From contig CM067310.1 in the NCBI GenBank assembly GCA_034231615.1, forward strand, positions 4,784,010 to 4,848,009: DNA of 64,000 nucleotides, given 5' to 3'. The stretch is from Meghimatium bilineatum (lineage: Eukaryota; Mollusca; Gastropoda; Stylommatophora; Philomycidae). The notes under the pieces are model-generated. The model ran no database searches. It saw only the letters and a program-made list of their open reading frames with translations, and was not told the origin of the DNA. The position numbers and the translations under genes were made by a program. Below are positions 32,240 to 43,777 of this stretch, piece after piece. Numbering within the stretch: the stretch's first letter is position 1; each line of letters begins with the position of its first letter.

Positions 32240-32580
32240 TTTAAAGTTTGCTTGAATATATGTAATCACCTTCTGTGGTTGGGAGGGAGCCAGAGATGTA
32301 CTGTGCAGCACTGAGGAGGAAGAGGAAACTGACAGCACTGTTTTTTCTTATGGCTGAGACCCATCATAGAGGCACAGTGACTCAGGACGTGACAATCCTT
32401 TTGACTTGAACATTTGGTTGCATGCCTGGAGCAATAGAGAAGTTCGGCATAACCAGTAGTCAATTGGTGGCGGGGAATGAGCACAGCGAACTCTATCTTG
32501 GCTACAGTGGCTCGGAGCAGTGCATGGATTGAAACCTACCTTCCTGGATGAGTGATAGTTATTCTCTGGCTCTGGCCCGG
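32240..32580 (-). mobile_element. Possible LINE gag-like fragment (intron 6)
   Basis: On the minus strand the nucleotides give Cys/His-rich pieces in changing frames (LLYCSRHATKCSSQKDCHVL). This could be a decayed zinc-knuckle ORF1 end, but no intact CCHC box is visible. Confidence 0.3.
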
Positions 32581-32755
32581 GGTGGGCAGAAAATCCTCAG
32601 AACTCCCACCAATATAATGTAATTTAATGGCATTGGGTCAAAGGGCATTAGCCCATGGACCGCTGGATCAGCAACCAACCACCAAACCAACCAACCAACC
32701 AACCAACCAACCAACCACCAAACCAACCAACCAACCAACCAACCAACCATCCATA
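32555..32755 (-). repeat. N6 dispersed repeat with (CCAA)n array (intron 6)
   Basis: GGACCGCTGGATCAGCAACC followed by about 17 CCAA units with two CACCAAA breaks (32674-32748). The body matches 29140-29205 in inverse orientation. Confidence 0.7.
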
Positions 32756-32759
32756 GTGA

Positions 32760-33630
32760 AGAATCAATTAATTAGACATTAATCATAGACGACATTAGTC
32801 TCCGGAAAACTTGATTCTTGAGTCAAGAATAAATTAAATAGATATTGATGGTCAATGAGGGTAGCCTCCGGAAATAACTTGATTCTTTAGTCAAGAAACA
32901 ATCAACTAGACATTGATTCTAGGTATGAGCAGTCTTTGGAATGATATTGATGATGATGTTCCTCCTTCGCAAGTGAAGATGAGCATGGCATGAAAAACTA
33001 TAAGTGTGATGAACAAGTAGAAAAATAACAAAACTTTTGTGATTGTCTAATTTGGTTTGTGAGTTCGTACATGCCCGATGAGTCTGATTCGTGTCAGGAA
33101 AGTTCTATTGCAGTGCATGCAGGAGTGTAGAGGGTTTGCAGTAGGAGAGTTTTAGAATTTGTCCTTGCGCTTTCCTCGCTTGTAATTTACCTGTAGTGTT
33201 TTTTTCTTTTTTCAAATTTAGTGATACCAGCAGTTATTGGGTTTGCAAAGCTGAGCGATCAAGGACTGTAGTCTCCCAGTTGCTAGGATCGATGCTGCAG
33301 TACTTGAGAGAATTCTTTCGGTGATCCTTGAATCACCCGATTACTTGATTCTATAATTAATCAATTAATTAGACATTCATTCTAGGTAGAAATGGTTTCC
33401 AAAATAATTGATTCTAATTAATTGGACACTCGTTCGACATGGGATTAGTTTTTGGACTATTCAAATCTTATAACATAAATCTATTAACATATAATATAAC
33501 ACAATGTGGACTATTTAAATCTTATAACAAGAATGAAATTGATTAGACAAGTCGGCGTTTGTTCAATTATGACAATAATATTCAGTCACTGTTATTTAAA
33601 TAGAGTTTGATTCTTGATTAGAAACTAGAA
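32760..33630. other. Intron 6 stretch without recognised elements
   Basis: Three loose copies of a segment with TTGATTCT, TAATTAATTAGACATT and GTCTCCGGAAAACTTG-like sequence (32770, 32870, 33350). Otherwise unassigned. Confidence 0.5.
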
Positions 33631-33635
33631 CTAGG

Positions 33636-34228
33636 ATATAGGACATTCCTATAGGAGCTTGACTCGCTTTTCCATCAGCCATCCAAGAACGTGCAGACTC
33701 AGATTCCTATAGGAGCTTGACTCGCTTTCCATCAGCCATCCAAGAGCGTGCCGACTCACATTCCTATAGGAGCTTGACTCGCTTTCCATCAGCCATCCAA
33801 GAGCGTGCAGACTCAGATTCCTATAGGAGCTTGACTCGCTTTCCATCAGCCATCCAAGAGCGTGCAGACTCAGATTCCTATAGGAGCTTGACTCGCTTTC
33901 CATCAGCCATCCAAGAGCGTGCCGACTCAGATTCCTATAGGAGCTTGACTCGCTTTCCATCAGCCATCCAAGAGCGTGCCGACTCACATTCCTATAGGAG
34001 CTTGACTCGCCTTTCCATCAGCCATCCAAGAGCGTGCAGACTCACATTCCTATAGGAGCTTGACTCGCCTTTCCATCAGCCATCCAAGAGCGTGCCGACT
34101 CACATTCCTATAGGAGCTTCACTCGCTTTTCCATCAGCCATCCAAGAGCGTGCAGACTCACATTCCTATAGGAGCTTGACTCGCCTTTCCATCAGCCATC
34201 CAAGAGCGTGCAGACTCACATTCCTAGT
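33636..34228. repeat. 57-bp minisatellite, ten units (intron 6)
   Basis: Unit contains CCTATAGGAGCTTGACTCGC and CATCAGCCATCCAAGAGCGT. Variation is limited to CGTGCAGA/CGTGCCGA, CACATT/AGATTC and CTTTCC/CCTTTCC, so it is recent. The period is a multiple of three, hence open frames on both strands. Confidence 0.97.
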
Positions 34229-34539
34229 CAGTTGTTGATATTGTGATCTTCATATCTCTCCAGAGAGGAAAACACTTTTTTCCCTCATACTCTGGTCATC
34301 CCTATTTCTGTTATCTGTTATGTTCAAATTATCACCTCCAGCATCGTTTTCTTCACTTAGTTGTCTTTATTCAATGATTACCATATATTCTGGACATGCG
34401 GGGCTAGAGACAACGAGGAAAGCAAACTCACTGGCGAGCAATGCTGTGGATGAATTGAACGTATTAAAATGAGATCTGTCCGATCTACTCATACCGATTC
34501 GGTTTAGTCATCTCCGCACACATCAACTTCGTATTATAC

Positions 34540-34740
34540 ATTCGTTCACAGACTCCTGCAGATTGGCAGGATGTAGTCCAGAGAACAGAATGAGTTGTGA
34601 CATGGTTTACAGTGTGGTTGCGATATCTCATTCATTTAGCCTGACATATTTGACATGAACGTGGCTTCTTTGGAACACTGACCCACTAAGTGGTTGGGCA
34701 GCAAACCGCCACACACTCCCTTTCAAAACAAAACAAAAAA
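34540..34740 (-). mobile_element. N1, diverged copy (intron 6)
   Basis: ACTCCTGCAGATTGGCAGGA, TGTAGTCCAGAGAACAGAAT, CATGGTTTACAGTGTGGTTG match N1; the 5' half is degraded after CCTGACATATTTGACAT. Confidence 0.7.
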
Positions 34741-34779
34741 ACCTTTACTTTTCTTTGTTTCCCTATCGCCCTTACCCTA

Positions 34780-35140
34780 ATCTTATTCAATCAATGAATC
34801 AATCAATCAATCAAGTGCAGTGCCATGCCGAATGGAGTAGGCGATCATGTTTCTCCAGGACTCTCTTGTTTCTTATGTTGTCAATAAGCTCGGTTGGTGA
34901 ACTTCTATTGTGTCACAATACAAGTCCATCTAGCAACTTTTCTCTTTCTCATCCCCTATCTCTTCTCCCCTTGATCTTTCCAGTTGTTATTAAGTATTCA
35001 AGCTGTGTTCTTCTCAGCACATGCCCTAGAAACCTTGACTGTCTGCCCCTAATGTTTGATATGATTGATCTTTTTACGTCAGCCTCAATGAGAACATCTG
35101 CATTAGTTATCCTAGCTGTCCATTAGCTAACCATACTACC
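34780..35140 (-). mobile_element. LINE-C RT 3' end (intron 6)
   Basis: Minus strand pieces in shifting frames: GFLGHVLRRTQLEY-like, TTGKIKG-like, then AWHCT at the end, before a (TTGA)n tail at 34788-34813. It is the same family as 10192-10556, lacking the internal expansion. Confidence 0.65.
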
Positions 35141-35267
35141 TTGCGCTGAACCTGATCCAAGCGCACATAACATACAGATACCACAATGGAAGATTGAAAC
35201 TGCTGTCATCATGGTCTGCATTGAAAGGCTGATAGTCGACCTGTTCTATTTACATAATGAGAACATC

Positions 35268-35640
35268 ATTAACACCCTCCCTCACAAATTCATCATCCAA
35301 TCTTCACAAATTCATCACTCATTCTCACAAATCCACCATCCGCTACCACAAATCCTACATTCCCCCTCACAAATCCCACATCCTCCATCACAAATCTGAT
35401 ATCCTCCCTCCCTTACAAATCCACCATCCTCACTCACATCCTGCCTCCCTCACAAATCCAACATCCTCACTCACATCCTGTCTCCCTCACAAATCCAACA
35501 TCCTCCCTCACATCCTGCCTCCCTCACAAATCCAACATCCTCCGCCACAAATCCCACATTCCCCCTCACAAATCCCACATCCTCCCTCACAAATCCTACA
35601 TCCAGCCTCCCTCACAAATCCAACATCCTCACTCACAAAC
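35268..35640. repeat. CTCACAAATCC-type minisatellite (intron 6)
   Basis: Irregular units of 20-30 bp built on CTCACAAATCCAACATCCTC. The array starts only about 10 bases after the exon 6 donor. Confidence 0.92.
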
Positions 35641-35650
35641 ACGATGTTAC

Positions 35651-35773
35651 CTCATACAATTATTATTGAATTTGTTGTAGCTAGCCATTGTAATGAGACC
35701 TCCATATGCTGGTCCTAGGGATGAAAACACTTGAATACACGCCTCTACCCAGGTCTGAATCTCAGCTAGTTTC
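35651..35773 (-). CDS. SLC6 exon 6 (TM6)
   Basis: 123 bp, residues 337(split)-378(split). Acceptor CATGACAG, donor ATGAG/GTAACA. Reads [20 protein letters not shown] then [20 protein letters not shown]. Gln351 and Ser355 match the chloride-site Gln332 and Ser336 of SERT. The SLGPG(F/Y)G motif has Ala359 in place of the second Gly. Too short and too fused to a minisatellite to stand out as an open frame; found by extending from exons 5 and 7. Confidence 0.93.
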
Positions 35774-36034
35774 CTGTCATCATGAAACAATGTGAACACA
35801 TTGAAACCATCTAGACATTACTACTTTTTTACATACAGTACAAAGCCTACTTCAGATATTAGATATAGCTCAGTCTGGCACAATCCAACTGGAAGTAAGG
35901 TGGCTTGGAGTACGCATCCTTTGTTTTCTTTTGTCTTTTGTCTTCGTTCGCCCTTTGTCTTCGTTCGCCTTTTGTCTTCATTCGCCCTTTGTCTTGGTTC
36001 ACCTTAAGTACGTGTTAACTGCCCATTCCTTTTG

Positions 36035-36258
36035 CAATGTCTTATTTAAGAAAAACAGGATTGAGCTAAGTTACTAGTTCTACTTCTTATTTGGGAAAAA
36101 CATGATTGAGCTAAGTTACTAGTTCTACTTCTTATTTAGGAAAAACAGGATTGCGCTAAGTTACTAGTTCTACTTCTTATTTGGGAAAAACAGGATTGAG
36201 CTAAGTTACTAGTTCTACTTCTTGTTTGGGAAAAACAGGATTGAGCTAAGTTACTATT
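36035..36258. repeat. 45-bp minisatellite, five units (intron 5)
   Basis: Unit contains GGATTGAGCTAAGTTACTAG and TTCTACTTCTTATTTGGG. It abuts a LINE-A fragment at 36260. Confidence 0.93.
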
Positions 36259-36267
36259 TGATGCCTT

Positions 36268-36625
36268 TGAGATGTGGGTATATAGAAGAATAGGGAGAAC
36301 ATCATGGAAAGAGAAGAAAACAAATAAAGAGGTGCTAAAGACACTTAATATGAAGAAAGAACTACTAAGAGAAATAAAGATCAGGCAAGTAAAATACTTT
36401 GGATACATTAAAAGACATGACACCTTATTGAAGACCTTACTTGAGGGTAAAGTCAAAGGGAAGCGAGCAAGAGGTAGGCAGAGATACAAGTGGGAGAGTA
36501 ACATTACACGATGGACAGGTTACAGTCTAGCAGAGTGCACCACCAAGACAAGAGACAGGAGATGTTGGAGATACGTTGCAGCCAACCTTCGTTGCGGAGA
36601 CGGCACTTGATGATGATGATGAACC
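36268..36625 (+). mobile_element. LINE-A RT C-terminal fragment (intron 5)
   Basis: Open for 112 codons: WVYRRIGRTSWKEKKTNKEV, KYFGYIKRHDTLLKTLLEGK, RARGRQRYKWESNITRWTG, CWRYVAANLRCGDGT. The stop is the first unit of TGATGATGATGATGA. 5' truncated just after DAFEM, so it has no catalytic domain. Confidence 0.88.
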
Positions 36626-37555
36626 TGCCTATATCTTCTTCTTCTCTGATGAACCTCCCCCTCCCTCTCCGTCCCCCAGCTCCCATCTTGTTCTTCCTTA
36701 TGACACGCTTCTCTCCAATATTCAATATTTTCCTCCCACTGTTTGATTATATCAGCTGCTGCTTTTCCATTTACTCTCTCTTCTGTTCTTGCCTTCTGTC
36801 TCTTTTCCCCCTCTTTCTTTCTCATCTGATCTCTTTTGCCATCTTCATTTTCTCTTCTCTTATATTATGATCTTTGTTTTAAATATATATTTCGTGTTGC
36901 TTGTTATTTTATCCTGATAAAGACATTTTAGTCGAAACGTCGTCACTGTGTATCGTCGTTATTTCGTTTTATTGACTTATTTTGGTAACATCTATACTAA
37001 TTTCCGGTGGGTTTTTTTCATTTATTATAGTTTGTTGACTGGTCACACACATTGCCTGGCGTTTGAGTGATGTTCTCAATAACAATAAGACACATATCCC
37101 GTCATGGTCGTAGGGGGTGCTACACAGGAGACATAAGCACATAGAGCCCTCTAAACCTCTCTATCCTCAGCCATTCGGAGTGTAGAAAAATCACTCCCAG
37201 ACCATTCATTTATGTTATCAATCAGGAATTTTCTTTATACGCCTCTTCTCCTTCTACCCTCAACTATTCCTTGATAACGTCATCCAGTAGGACGTCATTA
37301 CCTGTCTACCACGTGAGTATTATTTTCATTCAGTTCTGCTAGCAGTACTACCTTTTACTGATTAACTATTCAGATTAACTATGGACAGATCAGTGTGGGT
37401 ATTACCAGCCTAGCATGGACAGATCAGTGTGGGTATTAAAACCTTTCAAAAATATGAACACTACAGACGATTTGTAAGCGAGAAAATATAAACAAAACGA
37501 TAGGTAAAACTGCTTTCTCACTTCTCAATATCTTCATTTCTAGTGACACTACAAT
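36626..37555. other. Intron 5 stretch with one GTCGAAACGTCG motif
   Basis: Pyrimidine-rich 36630-36870, then the motif CTGATAAAGACATTTTAGTC plus GAAACGTCG at 36914-36943. A 24-bp direct repeat with CATGGACAGATCAGTGTGG-like sequence is at 37380-37430. Nothing else recognised. Confidence 0.55.
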
Positions 37556-37559
37556 AGAT

Positions 37560-38500
37560 CAACAGATGTTTCTGAACCTGGATTAGACACCTTATCCATC
37601 TGAACCTGGATTGGACACCTCATTCATCTGAACCTGAAATAGAAACCTAATCCATAAGAGCTTGTATTAGACAATTCATCCATCTGAACCTGGATTAGAC
37701 ACTTCACCCATCTGAACTTAGATTAGACACCTTATCCATAAGAGCTTGGATTAGACACCTCATCCATCTGAACCTGGATTAGACACTTTACCCATCTGAA
37801 CTTGGATTAGACACCTTATCCATAAGAGCTTGGATTAGACACCTCATCCATCTGATCCTGGATTAGAAACTTCACCCATCTGAACTTGGATTAGACACTT
37901 CACCCATCTGAACTTGGATTAGACACCTTATCCATAAGAGCTTGGATTAGACACCTCATCCATCTGAACCTGGATTAGACACTTTACCCATCTGAACTTG
38001 GATTAGACACCTTATCCATAAGAGCTTGGATTAGACACCTCATCCATCTGATCCTGGATTAGAAACTTCACCCATCTGAACTTGGATTAGACACCGTATC
38101 CATAAGAGCTTGTATTAGACATCTCATCCATCTGAACCTGGATTAGACACTTCACCCATCTGAACTTGGATTAGACACCTTATCCATAAGAGCTTGGACT
38201 AGACACCTCATCCATCTGATCCTGGATTAGACACCTCATCCATCTGAACCTGGATTAGACACCTTATCCATAAGAGCTTGGATTAGACACCTCATCCATC
38301 TGATCCTGGATTAGAAACTTCACCCATCTGAACTTGGATTAGTCACCTTATCCATAAGAGCTTGGATTAGACACCTCATCCATCTGATCCTGGATTAGAC
38401 ACTTCACCCATCTGAACTTGGATTAGACACCTTATCCATAAGAGCTTGGATTAGACACCTCATCCATCTGATCCTGGATTAGACACCTCATCCATCTGAG
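37560..38500. repeat. 28-bp minisatellite, more than 30 units (intron 5)
   Basis: Units carry GGATTAGACACCTCATCCAT, with alternatives TTATCCATAAGAGCTT and TTCACCCATCTGAACT. The variants recur in a set order over about 110-140 bp, so there is a higher-order period. Confidence 0.95.
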
Positions 38501-38627
38501 AATTCACATGCAAAAAAAACAACCAGATTCGATCTTTTTGTTCAATACCATGCTCATCTTGACTTGCGATGGAACAACATCATCATCTTATCAATTTCTA
38601 CCGTCTGCTCCATCATTAATTTCTTAC

Positions 38628-38743
38628 CTGAAGTCTGGTTTGATATAAAACAAGACACCGTCTATAGCACCAGGCAATAATGACCCCTGAATTATTAGGA
38701 GAGTCAGAAGCAGGTAGGGCAAGGTCGCTGTAACGTATACAAC
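38628..38743 (-). CDS. SLC6 exon 5 (TM5)
   Basis: 116 bp, residues 299-337(split). Acceptor TTTCAAACAG, donor TTCAG/GTAAGA. Reads VVYVTATLPYLLLTLLIIQG, the family's GKVVYxTAxxPYxxLxxLxxxG, then SLLPGAIDGVLFYIKPDF, the GAxxGIxxYLxPDF signature. Confidence 0.95.
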
Positions 38744-38763
38744 CTGTTTGAAAAAGATGGAAA

Positions 38764-38920
38764 AATAATCCAATAATTAATTATGATTATGGAGAGATTT
38801 AATCATCAAAATAATCCGACATTTAATTATGATTATGGAGAGATTTAATCTTCAAAATAATCCGATAATTAATTATGATTATGGAGAGATTTAATCATCA
38901 AAATAATCCGACATTTAGTG
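38764..38920. repeat. 46-bp minisatellite (intron 4)
   Basis: About 3.5 units with AATTATGATTATGGAGAGAT and TTAATCATCAAAATAATCCG. It starts about 20 bases upstream of the exon 5 acceptor, so it occupies the expected branch-point zone. Confidence 0.93.
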
Positions 38921-39049
38921 ATTAGTTAGTTTGTTTCTTTCGTGTCACAGGCGGCACATAGGGGCAGAGGTTTAAATTCTTAATGCGATGTGGTTGCTGC
39001 CTATAATTATAGTTCTTGTATGGACTCTCAACTTATTATTACTCTTTCT

Positions 39050-39860
39050 TTCAGTATTATGCTTTTTTATAGTAATTTTGTGTCTTCCTCGCTTTTTCCT
39101 CCTCAGTTGTCCACAAAAGGGATTGCTGATTCAGTCTGTTTTCATCTAGTAAGAACGTGTCCCATGTATTTCCATATTTGTTTTCTTTGTGTGTTTTCTT
39201 TCTTAGGTCGCTGTTTGTGACAAAATCGCTCCTTTTTATATTCAACAATTTTCGGAGACATTTGTTTTTAAAGATGTTTAACTTTTGATCCGTTGCCTGC
39301 GTTGATTTCCAGCTTTCACTACCATAAGTCAATGATGGAATAACGCAGGAGTTGAATAGTTTTTTTTAACTTAAGACTATGGTTTCTTTCTATGTTTGGA
39401 ATTCTAGATGCTCGTTAGTTTAGTGACTGTGCTTGCTGCGACTGTTAAACGCGTATTTATTTCTTTCACTAAGTCACGGTCTGCAGACATTCTGTTACCC
39501 AAGTAAGTCAAGGTGAAGATTTGTTCCAGTATTTGCTCGTTTGTTGAGGTGTTATTTGATGAGTTGGTGAGTTCCATGATTTTTTTTAGGATGTGGTGAT
39601 CTGGAGCCCAATCTGATCTATAAGTGTGGATAGCTTGTTGTTTGTATCTTGTGTTTGTTTGTGAGTAGAATTCAAGATTGCGATGTCACCTGCAAAAATA
39701 TGGTCAGTTATTAAGTTGTTATTCCTTAACAATGTGATGTCCGCTTTTCCATCTTGAACGATTATGATCCAATCGATGAGGGTGACTCCAAGCAGCATTG
39801 ACGATAATACACAGCTTTGTTTTACTCCTATGTAGACTTTACATGTTTCTTTAAATCAAC
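39050..39860 (-). mobile_element. LINE-G RT fragment (intron 4)
   Basis: Minus strand order: YIGVKQSCVLSSMLLGVTLI (39780-39850), DHIFAGDIAILNSTHKQTQD (39640-39700), LTYGSESWKS (39300-39335), TWDTFLLDENR. The catalytic ADD is AGD (Asp to Gly), plus stops and frameshifts, so it is dead. Related to the fragment at 720-1545. Confidence 0.85.
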
Positions 39861-39884
39861 ACATTAAATGTTGTTTTGCTCAAT

Positions 39885-40412
39885 TGCCATCTGCAAGTCT
39901 CCTTGGTGTTCTTCATTTTCTTGTGCCATCTGCATGTCTCCTTGGTGTTCTTCCTTTTCTTGTGCCATCTGCAAATCAGTCTCCTTGGTTTTATTCCCTT
40001 TCTTGTGCCATCTGTAAAATTCTCCCTTGGTGTTCTTCCCTTTTATGTGACACCTCCAATTCTCCCTTGGTTTTATTCCCTTTCTTGTGCCATCTGTAAA
40101 AGTCTGCCTTCGTGTTCTTCCCTTTTATGTCACACCTCCAAGTCTCCCTTGGTGTTCTTCCCTTTTTTGTGACACCTCCAAGTCTCCCTTGGTGTTCTTT
40201 CCTTTTATGTGACACCGCCAAGTCTCCCTTGGTGCTCTTCCCTTTTATGTGACACCTCCAAGTCTCCCTTGGTGTTCTTCCCTTTTATGTGACACCTCCA
40301 AGTCTCCCTGGTGTTCTTCCCTTTTATGTGACACCTCCAAGTCTCCCTTGGTTGTCTTCCCTTTTATGTGACACCTCCAAGTCTCCCTTGGCGTTCTTCC
40401 CTTTCTTGTGTT
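39885..40412. repeat. 40-bp minisatellite, 13 units (intron 4)
   Basis: Units with AAGTCTCCCTTGGTGTTCTT and CCCTTTTATGTGACACCTCC; the left end has an older CTTGTGCCATCTGCAA version. Confidence 0.95.
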
Positions 40413-40587
40413 TCTGAATATCTAACCAATTACCCATTAGATCAACTTCTATACAACGTTAAAGCCTCTGTTAAATGATACATTGATAAAATGAGGTTTT
40501 TTTCTAGGAAAGCCCAATTTCATCTATACAATTGTGTTCTTTTTACACATTTATCTGTAGTAGGCTTCTTCTCCAAGCAGGGTGCAC

Positions 40588-40680
40588 CCCTGTGTGCTTG
40601 AGTCTTCTGGGTATGAATTACGCTCTGGAGAAATTACTCCTCTTCTGGGTATGAATTACGCTCTGGAGAAATTACTCCAT
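40588..40680. repeat. 37-bp duplication (intron 4)
   Basis: Two direct copies of a segment with CTTCTGGGTATGAATTACGC and TCTGGAGAAATTACTCC. Confidence 0.9.
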
Positions 40681-40814
40681 GTTTACAAAAGGATACAAGA
40701 GCTATGTTGCTCGTAATGGTCACTTTCTGTAGATAGCTAATGAAAATCACCAGAAAATACAAATAGTATACTTGTGAAGGATTATTCCCGATGAGTCTAC
40801 AAGACTCATAAATT

Positions 40815-41300
40815 AGTAAAGACTCGATTCATGAATGCAACGCATGTGTACACGAGAGATCATATTCATGAATGCAGTCCATGTGTACGCGAGATACCCT
40901 TTCATAATTGCAGCCCGTGCGTACGCGAGAGACCCGGTTCATAAATGCAACCCACGTGTACACGAGAGACCTGGTTCATGATTACATCCCACGTGTACAC
41001 GAGAGACTCGGTTCATGAATGCAGCCCACGAGTACACGAGAGACTCGGTTCATGATTACATCCCACGTGTACACGAGAGACTCGGTTCATGAATGCAGCC
41101 CACGAGTACACGAGAGATCCTGTTCATGATTGCAGTCGTCGTGTACACGAGAGACTCGGTTCATGAATGCAGTCGTCGTGTACACGAGAGACTCGGTTCA
41201 TGAATGCAGTCGTCGTGTACACGAGAGACTCGGTTCATTATTGCAGTGCACGTGTACACGTGAGAATCGGTTCATGAATGCAGCCCATGTGCACACGAGG
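40815..41300. repeat. 40-bp minisatellite, 12 units (intron 4)
   Basis: Unit contains CGTGTACACGAGAGACTCGG and TTCATGAATGCAG. Every unit carries the self-complementary core GTGTACAC or a one-base variant. Confidence 0.95.
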
Positions 41301-41344
41301 CTTATAATGAAAATGAGCTCTTGGAAAACCAGGACCGTCCGTGG

Positions 41345-41600
41345 TAAAGACTACTGTACAGAAAGTACATAAGACTTCATTCGTTACGTTTTTGATTATT
41401 GTCGTGTCTTACTCTGGTCACTATTTATATACTTGGAGTTGCATGCCAAAAAAGTCAAGGCCAACCAATGCAATGTACGGGAATAATAAAAAATCAACCT
41501 TTAAGGTCATGCTCAATTTATTTTTTTACTCATGTCTGTACTGGAGCCTGGTAATGGGAAAAACTGTGTTAGGCCTGCTTTTTCCATTGACCAGCGGCAT
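41345..41600 (+). repeat. N4 dispersed repeat (intron 4)
   Basis: GACTTCATTCGTTACGTTTT, GGTCACTATTTATATACTTG, AAGGTCATGCTCAA match the copy at 61390-61640 in order. Confidence 0.65.
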
Positions 41601-41784
41601 ATAACGGGTTATGTGGTTAATGTCACGCCTGCCGTCTTCACCTTCCCAGCAGATCTGATACCTATTTCCTTAGGCTGTGTCAAAGTAGCAGTCATTGGCG
41701 ATTGAACAATATCTCTAGTGGAACTACGACGTGTGCCTTGGATCTAACCATTGATCTTCGGCCTCCAATGAAATTTTGTTTAAC

Positions 41785-41935
41785 GTTCGTTCTCAAAATC
41801 CCACCAAATCTCTCTTAAAGCGGGACAAAGGTCCTACTAGATTTCTAGCGGAAGGGAGCATAGAAAACTGAAATACGTTGCGTTGCCGTTTTATTCGAGT
41901 CAATTGTCGGACGCTTCAGAATCCTGCATTGTTAA
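41785..41935 (-). mobile_element. N2, diverged copy (intron 4)
   Basis: CGTTCGTTCTCAAA, CCTACTAGATTTCTAGCGG, GTTGCCGTTTTATTCGAGTC match N2 in minus orientation; the head is degraded. Confidence 0.75.
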
Positions 41936-42224
41936 TAAATACATTTAGTGGTTTTATCATTTCCACAAAACGGTGGACATTTGTAACATATCGCTAGTAT
42001 AGTAAGTCAGCCGTACGACAGAACTGCTTCTCATGCATACACGTTGGTCACCAAGCTCAAAGCTAACAAGTAACGCATGATTGGCGGTTTTTTTAGCCAA
42101 TATCTTGCTTCGTTATCAAAATAGTTTCAGAAACCCTCATCTAAGAACATTCAGTATTCCAGAGAAACGGCATCCTACTGAATCTTCTTGGTATTTAGAA
42201 ATTATTGTCTTCTTTGTATTTATT

Positions 42225-42410
42225 CTTCTTCTTCTTCAGCTTTCGCTCTCATATAATCACAACGAATATATCTTGTGATTTACGCCGGGGAGCGTGAATT
42301 GACGTTGTGCTGCAGGTTCCACAGTAAAACTGTTTTATTTGCACCTCGGTTGGCCACTCTGTGGTCTGGACGTCCGAGGTCCAGCACATCCGTTTTCGTC
42401 AGTTCTTTAT
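42225..42410 (-). mobile_element. N3, 3' part (intron 4)
   Basis: (TTC)n tail at 42225, then TTTCGCTCTCATATAATCAC, GCCGGGGAGCGTGAATTGAC, TCCGAGGTCCAGCACATCCG. The 5' end of the copy lies about 50 bp before the exon 4 donor side. Confidence 0.8.
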
Positions 42411-42456
42411 TTCGGTTTGGTCCCTACTTTGTATTTATAACTTATTAACTTCTTAC

Positions 42457-42589
42457 CTTTCCCACAGAATGGACGCCTTTAATTATGCACACGAACATCA
42501 CACAAACAGCTACAAACAGTGCCAAGGTTGTATGCCAGGGAAGGCCATCCATCTGCTCAAATCCAGAAGAGATTTCAAGGACGTTCTTT
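42457..42589 (-). CDS. SLC6 exon 4 (TM4)
   Basis: 133 bp, residues 254(split)-298. Acceptor CTTTTATCAG, donor AAAG/GTAAGA. Reads KNVLEISSGFEQMDGLPWHT, then TM4 LALFVAVCVMFVCIIKGVHS, VGK. Joined to exon 3 this gives EFWLKNVLEISSG, the family's FWxxxVLxxSxG. Confidence 0.93.
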
Positions 42590-42599
42590 CTGATAAAAG

Positions 42600-43230
42600 T
42601 TTTCACATTCAACATTGATTTCACTAAAAAATTAAAATATTCTATCATTTTTTTCGTTAGTTTTCTTCCATTTTAATGATTCGGACAGAGGAATCAGTTA
42701 TCCCTAGGCGGTCTACATTACCATAAAGTAAATGTTGAGGGGATACACGAGGTTTGTATTTACTTTATAGATTTTCATGTTCGTTTTCTGAGCTAACTTA
42801 TCAGGTGGAGCTAATGTCCAGGCCATGCGGGAGTTAGAGGCAGCGATAGAGATGATGACTTGGCGGGCAATGCTATAATACAGGGATTTTTTAAGATTTA
42901 TGAGACTGTGACGAGGTTTAAAAAAAAGTAATAAGACCATGGCATGGTCCAAACAAATTATATAGACTCATACAGAAATGTACAATTAAAGGAGAAGTTA
43001 TTACGGCTTGAACGATGGGAAGTGATACAGCAGACGAGTCAGTAATAAGAAGAGACAGTTGTCATGCTCAGAGATTGATAGAAATATAAGTGACCAAGTA
43101 TTAGGGAAGAAAGTGCCTCTCTGGGACGATGACAAGAGTGCATAACCAATAACTATCTTAGGGTTAGGGTATAATGGGTATAATGGGCATTCGTAAAATT
43201 ATTTTTAAAAAGGAAAGTAATCTCACATTT
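42600..43230. other. Intron 3 stretch without firm assignment
   Basis: A minus-strand stretch (PRHSLINLKKSLYYSIARQV, 42830-42905) might be a LINE remnant, but I cannot place it. Three TAATGGGTA repeats are at 43165-43185. Confidence 0.4.
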
Positions 43231-43231
43231 C

Positions 43232-43425
43232 AGTGGATATGCAGATGAGGGCTGTGGTCATCTCCTTTCCTCGCAGTCTTTACTGCCCGGATTAATCCGG
43301 TACCCATTTAAGGCTGGTCCGACTCGGGAGCCGTTTCGATCTGAAAAACATTTCCGCCTCAACTGGGGAATGAACCCAGCACCACTAATATGCGAAGCCA
43401 GTGCGCTACGCGGCTCCCAAAGCAT
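43232..43425 (-). mobile_element. S1 tRNA-derived SINE (intron 3)
   Basis: Minus strand: GGAGCCGCGTAGCGCACTGG (head), GGGTTCATTCCCC (B-box-like), CCGGATTAATCCGG, GAAATGTGAGATTAC. About 45 bp between GTGAGAT and the tail are deleted. Confidence 0.88.
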
Positions 43426-43777
43426 ACGTACATACTTAGAAAAAAGATGAATCGACGAGTTGAGAATTTATGGGAATGTTGATAGTTTTGTGATGCAGGT
43501 TTTGAATCAAGCATCTTTCTCTGGAGACATATTTGTTCACTTTACAAGTAGCCGATTTTGTGAAGGGAACTAGAAAGTGTATTTCAACTTACGTCTTCTT
43601 CTTCTGTGTTTATTCTCAAACTTCAGCAGATTACGAGGTCAAAGTTCGGAGAACGAAATGTGTTGCATCCATTGTACCTGCTAAGCTGCGCTACGGTGCG
43701 CTATAGCATACAATTTATGTCATGGTGCACAGAGTTTAGAATTGGCGCGCATGACATACGTATATAAATGTGTTTAC

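Noticed and set aside
33649-34055. 112-codon repeat proteins on both strands
   Set aside because: They are a 57-bp minisatellite with a period divisible by three; units vary without codon-position bias.
36504-36825. Arg/His-rich minus-strand frames
   Set aside because: They are the antisense of a LINE-A end, its TGA tail and a pyrimidine-rich tract.
42713-42952. Minus-strand frame with SIARQVIISIAASNSRMAW as a gene
   Set aside because: It might be a LINE scrap, but no family motif could be confirmed, so it was not called.
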